Below are positions 47,632 to 55,255 of a DNA stretch of 64,000 bases, one piece after another. The notes below the pieces were generated by a model, which saw only the letters and a list, made by a program, of their open reading frames with translations, did no database searches and had not been told where the DNA came from. Both the position numbers and the translations under genes were made by a program. The stretch spans positions 62,001-126,000 of the forward strand of contig NZ_PYMH01000002.1 in NCBI RefSeq assembly GCF_003025555.1. The letters run 5' to 3'. Positions within the stretch are counted from its first letter, which is position 1. The number at the start of each line of letters is the position of its first letter. This stretch comes from Photobacterium lutimaris (GTDB taxonomy: Bacteria > Pseudomonadota > Gammaproteobacteria > Enterobacterales > Vibrionaceae).

Positions 47632-47904
47632 CTATTTCTTCAGAGTACTTTTAGCATGGGAATCTGCTATATCAACTAAAGCCTGATGGCTGGCTAAATA
47701 ATGCTGGATCTTATGTTGCAAGTCGCTTAACGCTTGCTCGGCTTTTATTCTATTGTCTTTCTCTTGTTCTAATTGCTTTCCAAGTTCAACGGCCATATAG
47801 CCGCCTTTAATTAAAGCTTTGGTTGTGACGTTGCTCTCAGTTAGCGACTTCAGCTCTTCGATCATATAATAGTGCTGGTCGATATCTCTTATTGTAATGG
47901 CCAT
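47632..47904 (-). CDS. Small ribbon-helix-helix-like coiled-coil protein
   Basis: 90 residues. The start MAITIRDIDQHYYMIEELKSLTESNVTTKALIKGGYMAVE has the strand-helix-helix spacing of a ribbon-helix-helix DNA-binding domain, and the rest (LEQEKDNRIKAEQALSDLQHKIQHYLASHQALV) is a coiled coil. I do not recognise the family; a plasmid-partition or phage-type regulator is one possibility. Alone, on the minus strand, convergent with the cytochrome-like gene. Confidence 0.55.
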   Translation of the reverse strand: MAITIRDIDQHYYMIEELKSLTESNVTTKALIKGGYMAVELGKQLEQEKDNRIKAEQALSDLQHKIQHYLASHQALVDIADSHAKSTLKK

Positions 47905-48165
47905 GTGCAGAATAACGCTTAAAAGATAGCATTATGGGTTTATTTGTATGTGTGTCAATAGTTTTGATGGCTTCTCCCCGGGGCGGGATATTCATCAAAA
48001 CTGTTTTTTGCTATCAATTTAACCCGGATAATCCAGGGTAGAGAGGCGTGAGATCTTTTAACTAATACTCATAGTGATAATTTGGTTGTGGGATCTCTTG
48101 TAGATACTATTCGACAACGATTAGAATTCACAATTATGTGGTATCGAGGTAGTTAAGGAATACAT

Positions 48166-48891
48166 GTGAGCCAGCAACTGAGTCAGATCAAACGTCGAGC
48201 GATGGAAAGTCGCACTAGGGAGTTATCTAAACCTTCGCTACCAGGGTTAATGGAAATCTCTCACGGAAGTGAGATTACACTTAGTGTGAAGACGCCGGTA
48301 GGGCGGCTTTATCAGGTTAGCTCCGTGTTTATTGGTACTAATGGGAAAGATAAACTTTTTATTGAACTGCCCAAAGTGACCAAGAGTGAAAGAGAGCAAT
48401 TTTTCCAGCTTGGTTATCGGGTGACCATTAAGGCCGTTTCTGAAAAAGGCGAAGGGGCACTGGTTAATGTAAGAACGGCGCTTAGCCATGTTATTACGGA
48501 TCCCGTTCCGCTTTTAGTTGTTGATATTCCGCCTCAGATTGATGTTGTGCAGTTAAGAAAAGAGCCACGCTATAACGTTAACCTAGAAGGTAAAATAAAA
48601 TTGCCTAATCGTGTGCTTAACGTCGTTATGAAAGATCTGTCTGTCTCCGGTTGTAGTTTCTGTGTCGAAGCAAATGGGCCAATAATTGAAATCAATAGTG
48701 TGCTGGCAATTGAAGTGGTGCACCCTAGAGCGAAGGCTATTTATCCGTTGTCGGGGAAAGTCTGTAATCATCAGCAGATAGGGGGGAATAAACAGTTTGG
48801 CATCGAGTTCGATGATCTCGGTCAGCAAGCGGTGAGGGAGTTGATGAGTAAGCTTATTTTTGACGGTGCAAAGCTTTCATTTAAGAAGTAG
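48166..48891 (+). CDS. PilZ-domain c-di-GMP effector (YcgR-N plus PilZ)
   Basis: 241 residues from GTG 48166. An N-terminal YcgR-N/PilZN-type flagellar-brake domain (about 30-115) precedes a PilZ domain with both ligand motifs: RxxxR as Arg131/Arg135 in LRKEPRYNV and DxSxxG as Asp157-Ser159-Gly162 in KDLSVSGC. It should bind c-di-GMP and act in motility or surface behaviour. No flagellar gene lies nearby. The next gene is a receiver on the other strand. Confidence 0.88.
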   Translation: MSQQLSQIKRRAMESRTRELSKPSLPGLMEISHGSEITLSVKTPVGRLYQVSSVFIGTNGKDKLFIELPKVTKSEREQFFQLGYRVTIKAVSEKGEGALVNVRTALSHVITDPVPLLVVDIPPQIDVVQLRKEPRYNVNLEGKIKLPNRVLNVVMKDLSVSGCSFCVEANGPIIEINSVLAIEVVHPRAKAIYPLSGKVCNHQQIGGNKQFGIEFDDLGQQAVRELMSKLIFDGAKLSFKK

Positions 48892-48951
48892 AAACAGGGC
48901 GAGCGGCAGTTAAATAGATTTAATCCGTTACATTGTAACGTATAGAGTAAG

Positions 48952-49335
48952 TTAATCGTCACTCAGCTGGAGGACGCCTAGTTTTTCTAGGCAGCGCTGA
49001 ATTTTTTGCATCGAAAGTGGTTTAATTAAATAGTCATTCGGATTAAGGGAAATGACCCGTTTAACAGTATCAATTTCGCTGTCACCGGTTACAATGACGA
49101 CGGAAAGAGAAGGGTATTGCGCTCTTATATATTGCAGTACTTCAATACCATCTAAAGGCCTGCTCAGGCTCAAATCGAGAAACACACAATCTACCGTATT
49201 TTTTAGCAGAATATTATAAGCTTGCTGTGCGGAAGGCGCATAATGCAGTTTTTGGATAGGGACACTTTTTCTCAGTAGCTCAGCCATTATCTTGGCCATC
49301 ATTTTATTATCTTCAATGATGAGAAACTTATTCAT
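48952..49335 (-). CDS. Stand-alone CheY-like response regulator receiver
   Basis: 127 residues, a receiver domain only. Acidic pair Glu8-Asp9, phospho-acceptor Asp54 in CVFLDLSLS, Thr83 in VIVTGDS and Lys105 in DYLIKPLSM are all in place. No output domain. It would be phosphorylated by an unlinked kinase and act by protein contact. It shares an upstream 17-bp element with the outer-membrane gene at 52026-52694. Confidence 0.9.
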   Translation of the reverse strand: MNKFLIIEDNKMMAKIMAELLRKSVPIQKLHYAPSAQQAYNILLKNTVDCVFLDLSLSRPLDGIEVLQYIRAQYPSLSVVIVTGDSEIDTVKRVISLNPNDYLIKPLSMQKIQRCLEKLGVLQLSDD

Positions 49336-49444
49336 AGTGGTTTTTCCTTAAATCCATGTAGTGCGAACTTGCCTGATTCAGCGAGAATGGCATAGGTTAT
49401 ATATTATGATAGGGATGATAAACGATCAACTCGTCTATCAATAG

Positions 49445-49461
49445 CCTAATGCACTATAATT
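49445..49461. repeat. 17-bp direct repeat, copy 1 (upstream of the receiver gene)
   Basis: CTAATGCACTATAATTT, identical to the copy at 52835-52851. About 110 bp upstream of the receiver start codon. Beyond the 17 bp there is weaker similarity in the following 25 bases. Confidence 0.7.
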
Positions 49462-49560
49462 TTATTTATCTATACACTTAAATCACACCTAAAAGGTTTA
49501 AAGAGTAGGGCTTTTGTGTGGCATAAAAGAAGCTGCACATCAACGTACAGCCTCGGTGAT

Positions 49561-49983
49561 TTAGATGGCTAGGGACTTTCCGAGTAACACACTATTTAAG
49601 TGAAGCGGCTGGTTATCTCTTGTGAGGAAAATTCCGCGTTGGTCAGAAATATAAGCGGCTTTATCTGCCGACTCAATAATGTAAAAACTACGGGCAGTGA
49701 GTGACTGCCTGTTATCTGCTGTGTCCTGCTCCTTTGCAAGGAAAAGGTAATGAGAGCCATAACGCAAGAAGAGTCCGTAAAACTGCTTGGAAATGGTGAT
49801 CCTATTGGCCGCGTTATAGCCTAAGAATTGAATTTTGATTCGACCATGAGTGAGTACCGTCGAGAGGCGTTCGTGGCCAATATCAGGGTAATTGGACTCA
49901 AATTGATAACGTTCATTAGTCGTTAAGGCTGAGATAACGCCTGCGCTAATCGTGAAAAGCAAACCAAGTAGAATGCCGATCAT
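49561..49983 (-). CDS. ToxS-like membrane-anchored periplasmic partner
   Basis: I start at ATG 49983 (MIGILLGLLFTISAGVISAL), giving 140 residues: one membrane helix and a periplasmic beta-rich domain. The open frame continues to 50070 and would overlap the upstream gene by 71 bp. Sequence similarity to Vibrio ToxS is low, but position (directly after a ToxR-like gene), size and topology are the same. ToxS protects ToxR from proteolysis and helps activate it. Alternative: an unrelated periplasmic cofactor, as with TcpH or similar proteins. Confidence 0.55.
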   Translation of the reverse strand: MIGILLGLLFTISAGVISALTTNERYQFESNYPDIGHERLSTVLTHGRIKIQFLGYNAANRITISKQFYGLFLRYGSHYLFLAKEQDTADNRQSLTARSFYIIESADKAAYISDQRGIFLTRDNQPLHLNSVLLGKSLAI

Positions 49984-49999
49984 TGCTTTAGTCACGAAT

Positions 50000-50758
50000 T
50001 TACCCACGGCAATCACCTTGTTCAATATAGGAAGTGAGATCGATAAAACCGTTTTGCTTATCGATGGCAATCAACTGATAACTATCGCAAATCCCCCCAA
50101 GTGGATAAGCAATCATCTTGGATTTTGGCTCTGAGTGCGCTTTAATTGCGTTTATTATTGCTGGTGGCATTGACTGGCCATCATAGAGAATATGGTGCTT
50201 ATCGATATGCGTATCTTCAACAAACAGCATCATCTGTGACAGTGTCACAATAGTCATGATGAAGGCGACTATTGTGACAAGGTAACGTCTTGTCAGCTGG
50301 GCAAGCACCGGAATAAAGTTAACGTTTGTCTGTTTAATCTCGGTTAATACGGAATTATTTACGCTTTCAGTATGCGCTTCATTGACGGTTTCACCGGTTG
50401 CTGGTGGCTTATCCTCTGCCTCCAGTGCAATGTTTTCGGTGGCATGAAGGCGGATGAGGTAGCCTTTTTTGGGCTCGGTAACAATTACATCTTCAGCGCC
50501 AAGCTCTAAAAAAGCCGACCGAATGTGTTTGATTGCAACGGTCAGAGAACTATTGGTGACTACCTTGCCAGTCCAGCAGCCTTCCAGTAATGCATCTCGG
50601 CTAACAGCAACATTAGGTTTTTCTGCCAGCATACAAACGATCAAGGACTCTGAACGGGAAAGTTTCACGCTTTCATTATCAGTGGTGCGGATCAGCACTT
50701 GTGTTACAGGGTCAATCTTAAAATCCCCAAGTAAAACTGGTGTTGTCATGTCACGCAT
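50000..50758 (-). CDS. ToxR-like transmembrane transcription regulator
   Basis: 252 residues from ATG 50758, preceded by AGGAAAATT; upstream and downstream ATG codons are alternatives. The N-terminal 110 residues are an OmpR/PhoB winged helix without a receiver (LSRSESLIVCMLAEKPN, LTVAIKHIRSAFLELG, TEPKKGYLI). A membrane helix at about 172-196 (YLVTIVAFIMTIVTLSQMML) leads to a short periplasmic domain with two cysteines (GGICDSYQ and QGDCRG), as in V. cholerae ToxR. It should sense an envelope signal and bind DNA at the membrane. It is followed immediately by the ToxS-like gene. Not next to htpG, the usual toxRS locus, so probably a second system. Confidence 0.78.
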   Translation of the reverse strand: MRDMTTPVLLGDFKIDPVTQVLIRTTDNESVKLSRSESLIVCMLAEKPNVAVSRDALLEGCWTGKVVTNSSLTVAIKHIRSAFLELGAEDVIVTEPKKGYLIRLHATENIALEAEDKPPATGETVNEAHTESVNNSVLTEIKQTNVNFIPVLAQLTRRYLVTIVAFIMTIVTLSQMMLFVEDTHIDKHHILYDGQSMPPAIINAIKAHSEPKSKMIAYPLGGICDSYQLIAIDKQNGFIDLTSYIEQGDCRG

Positions 50759-50906
50759 AATTTTCCTCATATTCACCACTTTGAGCCGGGGATTTTAGGG
50801 GAACGTCTAGCTCAAAACAATGTCGTTAAGGTTAAAAATCTAGGATCTGAATGGGGATCGGTGATTGTATGGCCGAACGACAGGCTATGTTCGGCCAACG
50901 GGCTTA

Positions 50907-51569
50907 CTAAATATTCATTTTATAGCCAAGGTACATGATGCTGTAAGACACACTTTCTGTTTTAACGGCTTCTAGCTCTTGAGCAATCTCTTGGACATGA
51001 TCCTCATCACGCGCTTGCACCGCAATGGAGTAGGTTGGCTGCTTGAGGTTGCCATCAAACTCTTGAATACTGAGGTAGGCCGAAGTAACAACGCCTTGTG
51101 CATTCCAATTAACTACTTTTTGGAGGTCTTTCCCCAAAATTTGATCGACTAATAAGTTTTGTTGCGGCTCTAACCAGGTCAACTCCAAGGAGTACGTGTT
51201 CTGGATCATTTCTTTGTCCAGCCACTTTGTACCAATATCTCTGATAGCACTGATTTTTACTACGTCGTCTTTGAAGAAAGGAAGTGGTTCAAGACGTTTC
51301 AGCACTTGATCGGCAGAGTCGGCTTCCATTACAAAGTTAATAATTGGAAATTGCTTGCCGTCCACTGTCGAGTGGCGAACAAACAAATCATGAATAATGC
51401 CTTCCTTTATCAGTTCAGAAAAAGCACTGCGCTGATCATTCATACCTTCCAGCACAGTTAGCGCATCATCTGTTTTCCATTCTAGGCTAACACCAAATGC
51501 TGCACTGTGGGCTTGGGTTGCTGACAAGGCAAAGCCAAGTGCAAGAGGGATCATTTTTAATGGTTTCAT
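50907..51569 (-). CDS. Exported protein with two ferredoxin-fold (YciI/EthD-like) halves
   Basis: 220 residues with signal peptide ending ATQAHSA. Two halves of about 95 residues each show the beta-alpha-beta pattern of the dimeric alpha/beta barrel superfamily: AFGVSLEWKTDDALTVLEGMNDQR...VMEADSADQVLKRLEPLPFF and YSLELTWLEPQQNLLVDQILGKD...VQARDEDHVQEIAQELEAV. Such domains bind small aromatics or form oligomer interfaces; most are cytoplasmic, so an exported one is unusual. The ABM-like gene ends 12 bp upstream on the same strand, so they are co-transcribed. Confidence 0.6.
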   Translation of the reverse strand: MKPLKMIPLALGFALSATQAHSAAFGVSLEWKTDDALTVLEGMNDQRSAFSELIKEGIIHDLFVRHSTVDGKQFPIINFVMEADSADQVLKRLEPLPFFKDDVVKISAIRDIGTKWLDKEMIQNTYSLELTWLEPQQNLLVDQILGKDLQKVVNWNAQGVVTSAYLSIQEFDGNLKQPTYSIAVQARDEDHVQEIAQELEAVKTESVSYSIMYLGYKMNI

Positions 51570-51581
51570 ACTAAATTCCTT

Positions 51582-51929
51582 TTAGTTTCTTATAACTTCA
51601 TAAAGAGCAGGGTAAAATTCAACGCCGGGAATACTCAGTGGCGACAGTGACTTGTTCATTTTGGAAATGGCTGTTTTAAAGTCGGCTGTTGATTCCCACT
51701 TCGCGACATTGATGTAGTGGAATTTACTGTTCGGCTGAATAGAGCGGTGTAATGTTGTAGAGATATAGCCCGGTTGTGTTTCTAGGAAGTCCCTGGCTTG
51801 TTCCCAATGGTCAAGTACCGCTTGCTCCTGAGGTTCAGGAACAAGAAAAGGATTAATAAGAGTGACTTCGGCACTGACTGGAGCAACAGCGAGCGAGAGA
51901 AGTAGAGCGGGGATGACTTTACCTAACAT
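51582..51929 (-). CDS. Exported antibiotic-biosynthesis-monooxygenase-fold protein
   Basis: 115 residues from ATG 51929 (AAGGAGACCC as Shine-Dalgarno) with signal peptide MLGKVIPALLLSLAVAPVSA. The mature part shows the ABM pattern: LINPFLVPEPQEQAVLDHWEQARDFLETQPGYISTTLHRS...FHYINVAKWESTADFKTAI. Such domains degrade haem, quinones or phenolics in the cytoplasm; here it is predicted to be periplasmic. It lies in an operon with the next, fold-related gene, and shares an upstream 14-bp element with the outer-membrane gene. Confidence 0.65.
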   Translation of the reverse strand: MLGKVIPALLLSLAVAPVSAEVTLINPFLVPEPQEQAVLDHWEQARDFLETQPGYISTTLHRSIQPNSKFHYINVAKWESTADFKTAISKMNKSLSPLSIPGVEFYPALYEVIRN

Positions 51930-52003
51930 TTGGGTCTCCTTGTTATTGTATGGCGTTCGAAATTTATCACATACAATAATCAGAAAACCCAAATGGTTAG
52001 TTA

Positions 52004-52017
52004 ATTCATATTAATTA
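52004..52017. promoter_or_regulatory. Shared 14-bp element, copy 2
   Basis: ATTCATATTAATTA, identical to 52765-52778. It ends 74 bp upstream of the ABM-like start codon. Confidence 0.5.
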
Positions 52018-52025
52018 TCTTTGAA

Positions 52026-52694
52026 TTACAAGATGTTAAACTGGTATCGGGCACCGATACGGAAGTTCATCTCTTTTAGGACCGGTAGCTCACCAAATGG
52101 TGTGGTGCCTAAATCCATAGCACGATGAGCAATGTTGGCTTCTAGGCTCCATGCATCAGTAAGATGGATTTGGTTATCTAAGCGCAGCTCATACAGTGGC
52201 TCGTCAAAGGTGGCGACACGGATAGCCGGTTCAGCGGTCCAGTGCTTCGTCAGATTAAATTTACCACCAACTTCGGCCGTAAATGCTGTGTCGGAGTAGG
52301 TCAGAGAAATATCTGAGAAAAGAGGGGTCGATAGGTCCATATCAGCGGACAGTTTTTCTGCACCTAAAAGGGCATAGATCGAACTGTTCTGACCTACAGG
52401 GGTATAGTAGCCCAGGCCAATCAAAGAGTGGCTGAAACCAAGGCGGTCGCGTGATACGTCATCATAGCGTCCTTCAAGAAAGACTTGGCCTACAGGATTG
52501 ATGCTAGCGCGAGCATAGTAACCTGACATGTTGTCATAGCTACTGTTTATGTCGGTAGGAAGGTATTCACTGAATAGCGAATACTGGTAACCAGCCGAGA
52601 TGTAAGAGTAGTTCTGCTGAAGTTCAACAGGACCGGCAATTGCTGATGTTGTAATGGCACAGCCAAGGGCAAAAAGGGGGAAAGCGTTTTTCAT
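52026..52694 (-). CDS. Small outer-membrane beta-barrel protein
   Basis: 222 residues with signal peptide ending TSAIAG. Alternating hydrophobic strands throughout (SYISAGYQYSLFSEYL, GQVFLEGRYDDVS, SSIYALLGAEKLSA, FTAEVGGKFNLT, WSLEANIAHRAM) and a barrel-type end NFRIGARYQFNIL suggest eight strands. No known porin signature; a ToxR-controlled outer-membrane protein is conceivable given the linked ToxR-like gene. Two shared upstream elements (52765-52778 and 52835-52851) lie in its promoter region. Confidence 0.7.
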   Translation of the reverse strand: MKNAFPLFALGCAITTSAIAGPVELQQNYSYISAGYQYSLFSEYLPTDINSSYDNMSGYYARASINPVGQVFLEGRYDDVSRDRLGFSHSLIGLGYYTPVGQNSSIYALLGAEKLSADMDLSTPLFSDISLTYSDTAFTAEVGGKFNLTKHWTAEPAIRVATFDEPLYELRLDNQIHLTDAWSLEANIAHRAMDLGTTPFGELPVLKEMNFRIGARYQFNIL

Positions 52695-52764
52695 TATATT
52701 AATCTCCTAAATCGGAGCGGAGATTAAGTGACGACTCTGAAAATTGAAACATTTGGCGGTGAAT

Positions 52765-52778
52765 ATTCATATTAATTA
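52765..52778. promoter_or_regulatory. Shared 14-bp element, copy 1
   Basis: ATTCATATTAATTA, identical to 52004-52017, ends 70 bp upstream of the outer-membrane gene start codon. Confidence 0.5.
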
Positions 52779-52834
52779 ATTTATTAAAATCTTTATGTGG
52801 TTGATTTTAAATAGGTCGCCATCGCGGGTATATT

Positions 52835-52851
52835 CTAATGCACTATAATTT
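52835..52851. repeat. 17-bp direct repeat, copy 2
   Basis: CTAATGCACTATAATTT, identical to 49445-49461. It lies 140 bp upstream of the outer-membrane gene. Confidence 0.7.
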
Positions 52852-53036
52852 AAAGTCTCTAAACACAACAAAAAACACCATCATGTGTTGGTACATCCCA
52901 TGCTATATACCCAAGTTCTGCTTTCAATAGAGTAAAACCGCTAGGATGATGGACCGTTTATTGGGTACGTTCAATTGCCTGGTATCTCAAAGCCGCAGGT
53001 CTAACAGAGAAATGACAGTGTCACTTATATAGCGCA

Positions 53037-53710
53037 ATGCAACCTATCAACCAAAACAACGCGCTGAGTAATCATCATGTCTATGTGGTTGGTATGTCTG
53101 GCTGCGGGAAAACTTCCGCAGCCAAAAAGCTGTTTATCAAACCGACTGACCAAGTCGCCATCTTTGATCCAATTGGCGATTACGAAGGACAATTGGCCGG
53201 GCGTAAGGTTCGCAGCTATGCCTCGTTGAAAGCCTTTGCCGCCGCCTTGATTGCTGGGCGTAAAACCAACCAAGGCTTTAAGATTGCGTACTACCCAAAC
53301 CACGAAACCTTATATAGAAAAGCATCGAGGAAGATTTCGATAAATTCTGCATGGTGGTTTGGGGCATGGGCAACGGCAAGCACAAGAAACCACTAAAGAT
53401 AATCTGCGAAGAAGTGGCTGAACATACCAGCACAGCAGGCAAGGCGACGGGCTACCACGGCAAAATATTGAGGCTAGGGCGAAAGTTTGGCCTGCATTCC
53501 ATCAACATGTTCCAACGGGGGCAGGAAGTATCAAAAACCATCATTGATAACTGCCAGTTTGCTTGTGTAATGATGCAAAAGGCTGATGACAGTGCACGGT
53601 ACTTGCAGCAGAAGACGGGGATACCAGCGAGTGAAATAGTTGGTTTAGAAAAGCTAGAGTACGTTTTGCAGGATGGGAAGGAGTGGAAGAAAGGAGAGTT
53701 AAATTGGTGA
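53037..53710 (+). pseudogene. Genome-packaging ATPase (PM2 P9-like, FtsK/HerA/A32 type), read in two frames
   Basis: Frame 1 (53037-53396) has Walker A GMSGCGKTS (residues 19-27) and IFDPIGDYEG. The C-terminal part lies in the -1 frame (open from 53318 to 53710) with Walker B LKIICEEVAEHT and FQRGQEVSKTIIDN. Joined at the AGAAAAGC run near 53316-53323, they give about 224 residues with continuous family character, as in PM2 P9. One missing A would explain the break; the AAAAG run could also allow -1 ribosomal slippage, or it could be a sequencing error. In the PM2 group this ATPase drives DNA into the membrane-lined capsid. Confidence 0.7.
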
Positions 53711-53875
53711 GTAAGTAAACATTCAGGCTATGTCAGAGGATGTTTGATTGTTCCCTTGCAGTTACTCATGAGAGTGTATGTGTTAACATACATCTTAAAA
53801 AAGGTCTTTATGCGGAGAATTGAATAAAGTTGCGTATGATTCCTCCTTTTTTTTGGTGTTGAATTTTTTAAGGGT

Positions 53876-54877
53876 ATGATATTCGTGAAAATCACAGATG
53901 CAAAGGTAATTTCTGAATACCAAGTGTTTTTTGATGACCTGTACGGAAATACAAACAAAGACCGTGATTGGCAAGAAATCTATGGTTACCTTTCTCGGAC
54001 AACTGGTTATTTGACAAGGGCAGTATTAAAAGGCTCAGTTAGCTCTCAAGAGTTTGCCAGACCTATTGCTTGGTTATCTGCATTAGCTACAAAGCTTGAT
54101 ATAGATTTACAGAGTAGTTTCTATAAAAAATATCCAAGTATCTGCCACTATTGTTTGGAAGAGGTATGTTGCTGCTTCCGAACTGATAAGCAACCTAAAA
54201 CCTACAGGCCTCCACATAAACTTATTGAGGAAAGAAAGACTAGATATACAATTTTAGGGCGCTTTGATAAACAATCGTTCGATGCGGCAGTAAAGAACAT
54301 CATGTCAATTTACCCTAACAATGAGGTTGTGTGGCATTTCTCTGGTCCTTGGATGAATTGTTCCAAGCTTTTTGAAGAAATAGCAGAATTACATGAGTCA
54401 ATATGTAAGTACTATGCTGGCGTTAAGAGCAAGTCCCATGTTGAGGAAGAATTTGGTGATGTATTAGCTTGGATTTTATCTGCATGGGTTAGTACACATA
54501 GAGACAAGAACCTAGATGAAGAAATTGTCAGTTACTTCTACCATGGCTGCCCAGTATGTAAAATGCAGAAGTGTTCATGTGGAAAATATGACTCCCGAAT
54601 TCAAGGGGTAGTTGATCCCAAGCGATATAATGAATTGCGAACTTTGTTCGAACAGCTTGAAAAAGTCTCACCTGATGCAAAAACAGATATTGAAAGCTTG
54701 ATCCTTGCTCTTAAGTCAGTTGAAGAGAACCAGGATGAAGCCACAGCTCTTGCTACTACTGTTGAAGCAAAATCAGTGTATACCAAGTTGCAAGAAAAAC
54801 TCGACAAGACAGAAGCGGTCACTACAACTTTAGCCTCAATTGGTAAAATCATTAGTAATGTTTCTGATGTCCTATAA
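53876..54877 (+). CDS. Tandem MazG-like nucleotide pyrophosphohydrolase with cysteine clusters
   Basis: 333 residues, AT-rich compared with its neighbours. Two related modules are visible. Module 2 has the MazG/NTP-PPase helices with EExxE as LFEEIAEL (Glu167, Glu168, Glu171) and ExxD as EFGD (Glu192, Asp195), followed by the cysteine cluster CPVCKMQKCSC (225-235). Module 1 (about 30-100) has the same spacing and ends in CHYCLEEVCCC (90-100), but its acidic residues are replaced (TTGYL, FARP), so it is probably not catalytic. The last 90 residues are coiled. MazG enzymes hydrolyse NTPs or alarmones; in phages and defence islands they lower or reshape nucleotide pools. Placed between the ATPase and capsid genes with its own terminator, it looks like cargo. 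Confidence 0.65.
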   Translation: MIFVKITDAKVISEYQVFFDDLYGNTNKDRDWQEIYGYLSRTTGYLTRAVLKGSVSSQEFARPIAWLSALATKLDIDLQSSFYKKYPSICHYCLEEVCCCFRTDKQPKTYRPPHKLIEERKTRYTILGRFDKQSFDAAVKNIMSIYPNNEVVWHFSGPWMNCSKLFEEIAELHESICKYYAGVKSKSHVEEEFGDVLAWILSAWVSTHRDKNLDEEIVSYFYHGCPVCKMQKCSCGKYDSRIQGVVDPKRYNELRTLFEQLEKVSPDAKTDIESLILALKSVEENQDEATALATTVEAKSVYTKLQEKLDKTEAVTTTLASIGKIISNVSDVL

Positions 54878-55023
54878 CGGGTAGTAGACTTAGCCACTAC
54901 TGTGGTAATTATATGTTTGACTCTGGAAGCTTCTTGTATAAGATTCAAGTCATAAATCACATGTCATATTGTTAGGCTCACAGCCTCACCCTTATACAGT
55001 TTTTGAACCAAAGCACAGTTTTC

Positions 55024-55059
55024 AAAGCCCGCTAACCTATAGCCTTAGCGGGCTTTTTT
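55024..55059 (+). terminator. Terminator between the MazG-like gene and the capsid operon
   Basis: AAAGCCCGCTAA pairs with TTAGCGGGCTTT and a T run follows, so the capsid operon has its own promoter between 55060 and 55131. Confidence 0.9.
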
Positions 55060-55131
55060 GTGCTTGCCTTAAAACCGAATCACTTGCTTTCCTGATGGGG
55101 AACTTTTGTTAACCAACAGAGAGCAAACATC

Positions 55132-55245
55132 ATGAGTGCAAAAACTAAGGGCTATGTGATCACTGGCGTGATCGCGCTATTTGTAGCTGGCGCGGTAGTC
55201 TGGGCATCGAATAACGTTGATGCCGTCGAAGATGCAATTGGATAA
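55132..55245 (+). CDS. Single-span small membrane protein of the virus block
   Basis: 37 residues, too short for routine gene finders. Starts ATG 55132 with AGAGAGC upstream, has one membrane helix (YVITGVIALFVAGAVVWA, 8-25) and an acidic tail. It ends 10 bp before the capsid start. Tiny membrane proteins of this kind line the virion membrane in PM2-type viruses. Sequence alone does not say which one. Confidence 0.65.
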   Translation: MSAKTKGYVITGVIALFVAGAVVWASNNVDAVEDAIG

Positions 55246-55255
55246 GGGGAGCATT

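Larger units (their letters stand above)
52695..53036. other. Region between the outer-membrane gene and the provirus-like block
   Basis: 342 bp. Contains the promoter region of the outer-membrane gene with the two repeated elements and, toward the right, a TATATACCCAAGTTCTGC stretch of the kind found at ends of ERIC-like repeats. No att-like core could be matched to the far side of the provirus block. Confidence 0.4.

Noticed and set aside
49445-52851. attL/attR of the provirus
   Set aside because: The 17-bp repeats bracket the ToxRS-like group and not the virus block, and no copy was seen right of 60.9 kb.
53037-53710. Two separate genes for the ATPase halves
   Set aside because: Neither half alone has both Walker motifs; joined they form one continuous family member, so a frame break or shift is the better reading.
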